Below, piece by piece: positions 42,592 through 43,381 of a stretch of DNA of 43,381 nt (position 1 is the stretch's first letter; each line of letters opens with the position of its first letter). A program made the position numbers and the translations under genes. The notes below the pieces were generated by a model. It had not been told where the DNA came from. It saw only the letters and a list, made by a program, of their open reading frames with translations, and made no database searches. Location: the NCBI GenBank assembly GCA_947448525.1, contig CANFNV010000015.1, positions 1-43,381 on the forward strand, written 5' to 3'. Source of the stretch: Flavobacteriaceae bacterium (GTDB lineage: Bacteria; Bacteroidota; Bacteroidia; Flavobacteriales; Flavobacteriaceae).

Positions 42592-42684
42592 AAAATTCCA
42601 ATTAATAAATTCCAAATTCCAATTTTAATAAATCATTAAATTTTAATAATTATATGGAACTTGGAATTTACCTATTGGAATTTT
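42592..42684. repeat. Nested AATTCCAA hairpin between rpsB and tsf
   Basis: AAAATTCCAAT (42592-42602) pairs perfectly with ATTGGAATTTT (42674-42684), and inside it AAATTCCAA (42607-42615) pairs with TTGGAATTT (42661-42669). The AATTCCAA word appears three times in tandem. On the transcript the second arm is followed by a T-run, so it could act as a partial terminator between the genes. Confidence 0.85.
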
Positions 42685-42691
42685 GATTTAT

Positions 42692-43381
42692 TTATTCTTC
42701 TGAAGCAGTTTCTTCAGTAGCAGTTTCTTCTTTAACAACTTCTACTTCAGCTACTGGTGCCTCAACAACAGTTACTTCTTCAGTAGTAGCTTCTTCTACA
42801 ACAGCAGCTTCCTCTACAATAGCGGCAATTTCTGTAGCTTCAGCAACTTCCGCTTCTGGAGATTCTTCTCCGTCTTTTTCAGAAGTTCTGTTCGCTAATC
42901 CGTCTTTTACAGCATCAGTTACTAAAGTTAAAATTTTATCAATTGATTTAGAAGCATCATCATTGGATGGAATAACGTAATCTACTTCACGTGGATCAGA
43001 GTTAGTATCAACCATTGCGAAAACTGGAATGTTTAATTTTTGTGCTTCTTTTATTGCGATGTGTTCAGCTTTGATATCAACTACAAATAATGCAGCTGGT
43101 AATCTTGACATGTCAGAGATAGAACCTAAGTTTTTCTCAAGCTTAGCACGAAGACGATCTACTTGAAGTCTTTCTTTTTTAGAAAGGGTCATGAAAGTAC
43201 CGTCTTTTTTCATTCTATCAATAGTAGCCATTTTTTTAACTGCTTTTCTAATAGTAACGAAGTTTGTTAACATACCACCAGGCCATCTTTCAGTGATGTA
43301 AGGCATGTTACAAGCTAATGCTTTTTCTGAAACAATATCTTTTGCTTGTTTTTTGGTAGCTACGAAAAGTATTTTTCTACC
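42692..43381 (-). CDS. rpsB: 30S ribosomal protein S2 (5' end outside the window)
   Basis: S2 binds the head of the small ribosomal subunit. The visible 229 residues start within the conserved core: [12 protein letters not shown]...[16 protein letters not shown], then [20 protein letters not shown] and [20 protein letters not shown]. The frame stays open to the last base, so the N-terminal part is beyond the window. The last 55 residues form a repetitive Glu/Val/Ala/Thr tail ([20 protein letters not shown] and on) that is not part of the core S2 fold. Confidence 0.96.
   Translation of the reverse strand, partial: GRKILFVATKKQAKDIVSEKALACNMPYITERWPGGMLTNFVTIRKAVKKMATIDRMKKDGTFMTLSKKERLQVDRLRAKLEKNLGSISDMSRLPAALFVVDIKAEHIAIKEAQKLNIPVFAMVDTNSDPREVDYVIPSNDDASKSIDKILTLVTDAVKDGLANRTSEKDGEESPEAEVAEATEIAAIVEEAAVVEEATTEEVTVVEAPVAEVEVVKEETATEETASEE

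Overview
The window looks like the chromosome of an AT-rich member of the Flavobacteriaceae, most likely Flavobacterium or a close relative. The evidence: a complete moxR-bat aerotolerance operon, a PorZ-type propeller protein with a type IX secretion sorting tail, a THC0290_0291-type outer membrane protein, a TraR/DksA-like protein that has lost its zinc cysteines, many genes without a Shine-Dalgarno sequence, and TAnnTTTG boxes (the Bacteroidetes sigma-A -7 motif) ahead of many genes. No tRNA, rRNA, CRISPR, integrase or insertion sequence was seen.

Layout. 1-6.6 kb: amino-acid permease; uvrC with a patatin/Omp85-like phospholipase directly behind it; divergent fthC. 6.6-11.1 kb: lspA, a DksA-like protein and ileS. 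11.2-15.2 kb: secreted esterase, recO and porZ. 15.3-20.2 kb: gdhA, a THC0290_0291-like outer membrane protein, a metB-family PLP enzyme, then an ArsC/Spx-like protein overlapping an EamA transporter. 20.3-25 kb: yicC, gmk, nadD, iron-containing alcohol dehydrogenase, gpsA. 25-27 kb: pheS between two conserved genes of unknown role. 27.2-29.7 kb: a small accessory patch of orphan secreted and membrane proteins and an XRE regulator, with a 0.7-kb stretch without genes. 29.8-39.4 kb: cvpA, then the convergent moxR-DUF58-batX-batA-batB-batC-batD-batE operon. 39.5-43.4 kb: aldo/keto reductase, AlbA_2/Schlafen-type protein, tsf and the 3' part of rpsB, which runs off the window.

The genes are mostly housekeeping: translation, repair, lipoprotein maturation, nucleotide and NAD synthesis, nitrogen and sulfur metabolism, and envelope biogenesis. 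The bat operon is the largest unit. It should form an inner-membrane AAA+/von Willebrand A machine with periplasmic partners.

The most unusual signal lies between and across gene ends. At least ten loci carry short repeats built from words of about 7-8 bases. Several fold into long hairpins whose sequence differs from locus to locus, and several begin at or include a stop codon. One heptamer array, AATAGAC x4, lies inside the signal-peptide core of the patatin gene, where a change in copy number would shift the frame. These repeats, the Cys-motif secreted protein at 28.1-28.7 kb and the C-terminal domain of the third bat-operon protein are the best leads for undescribed biology.
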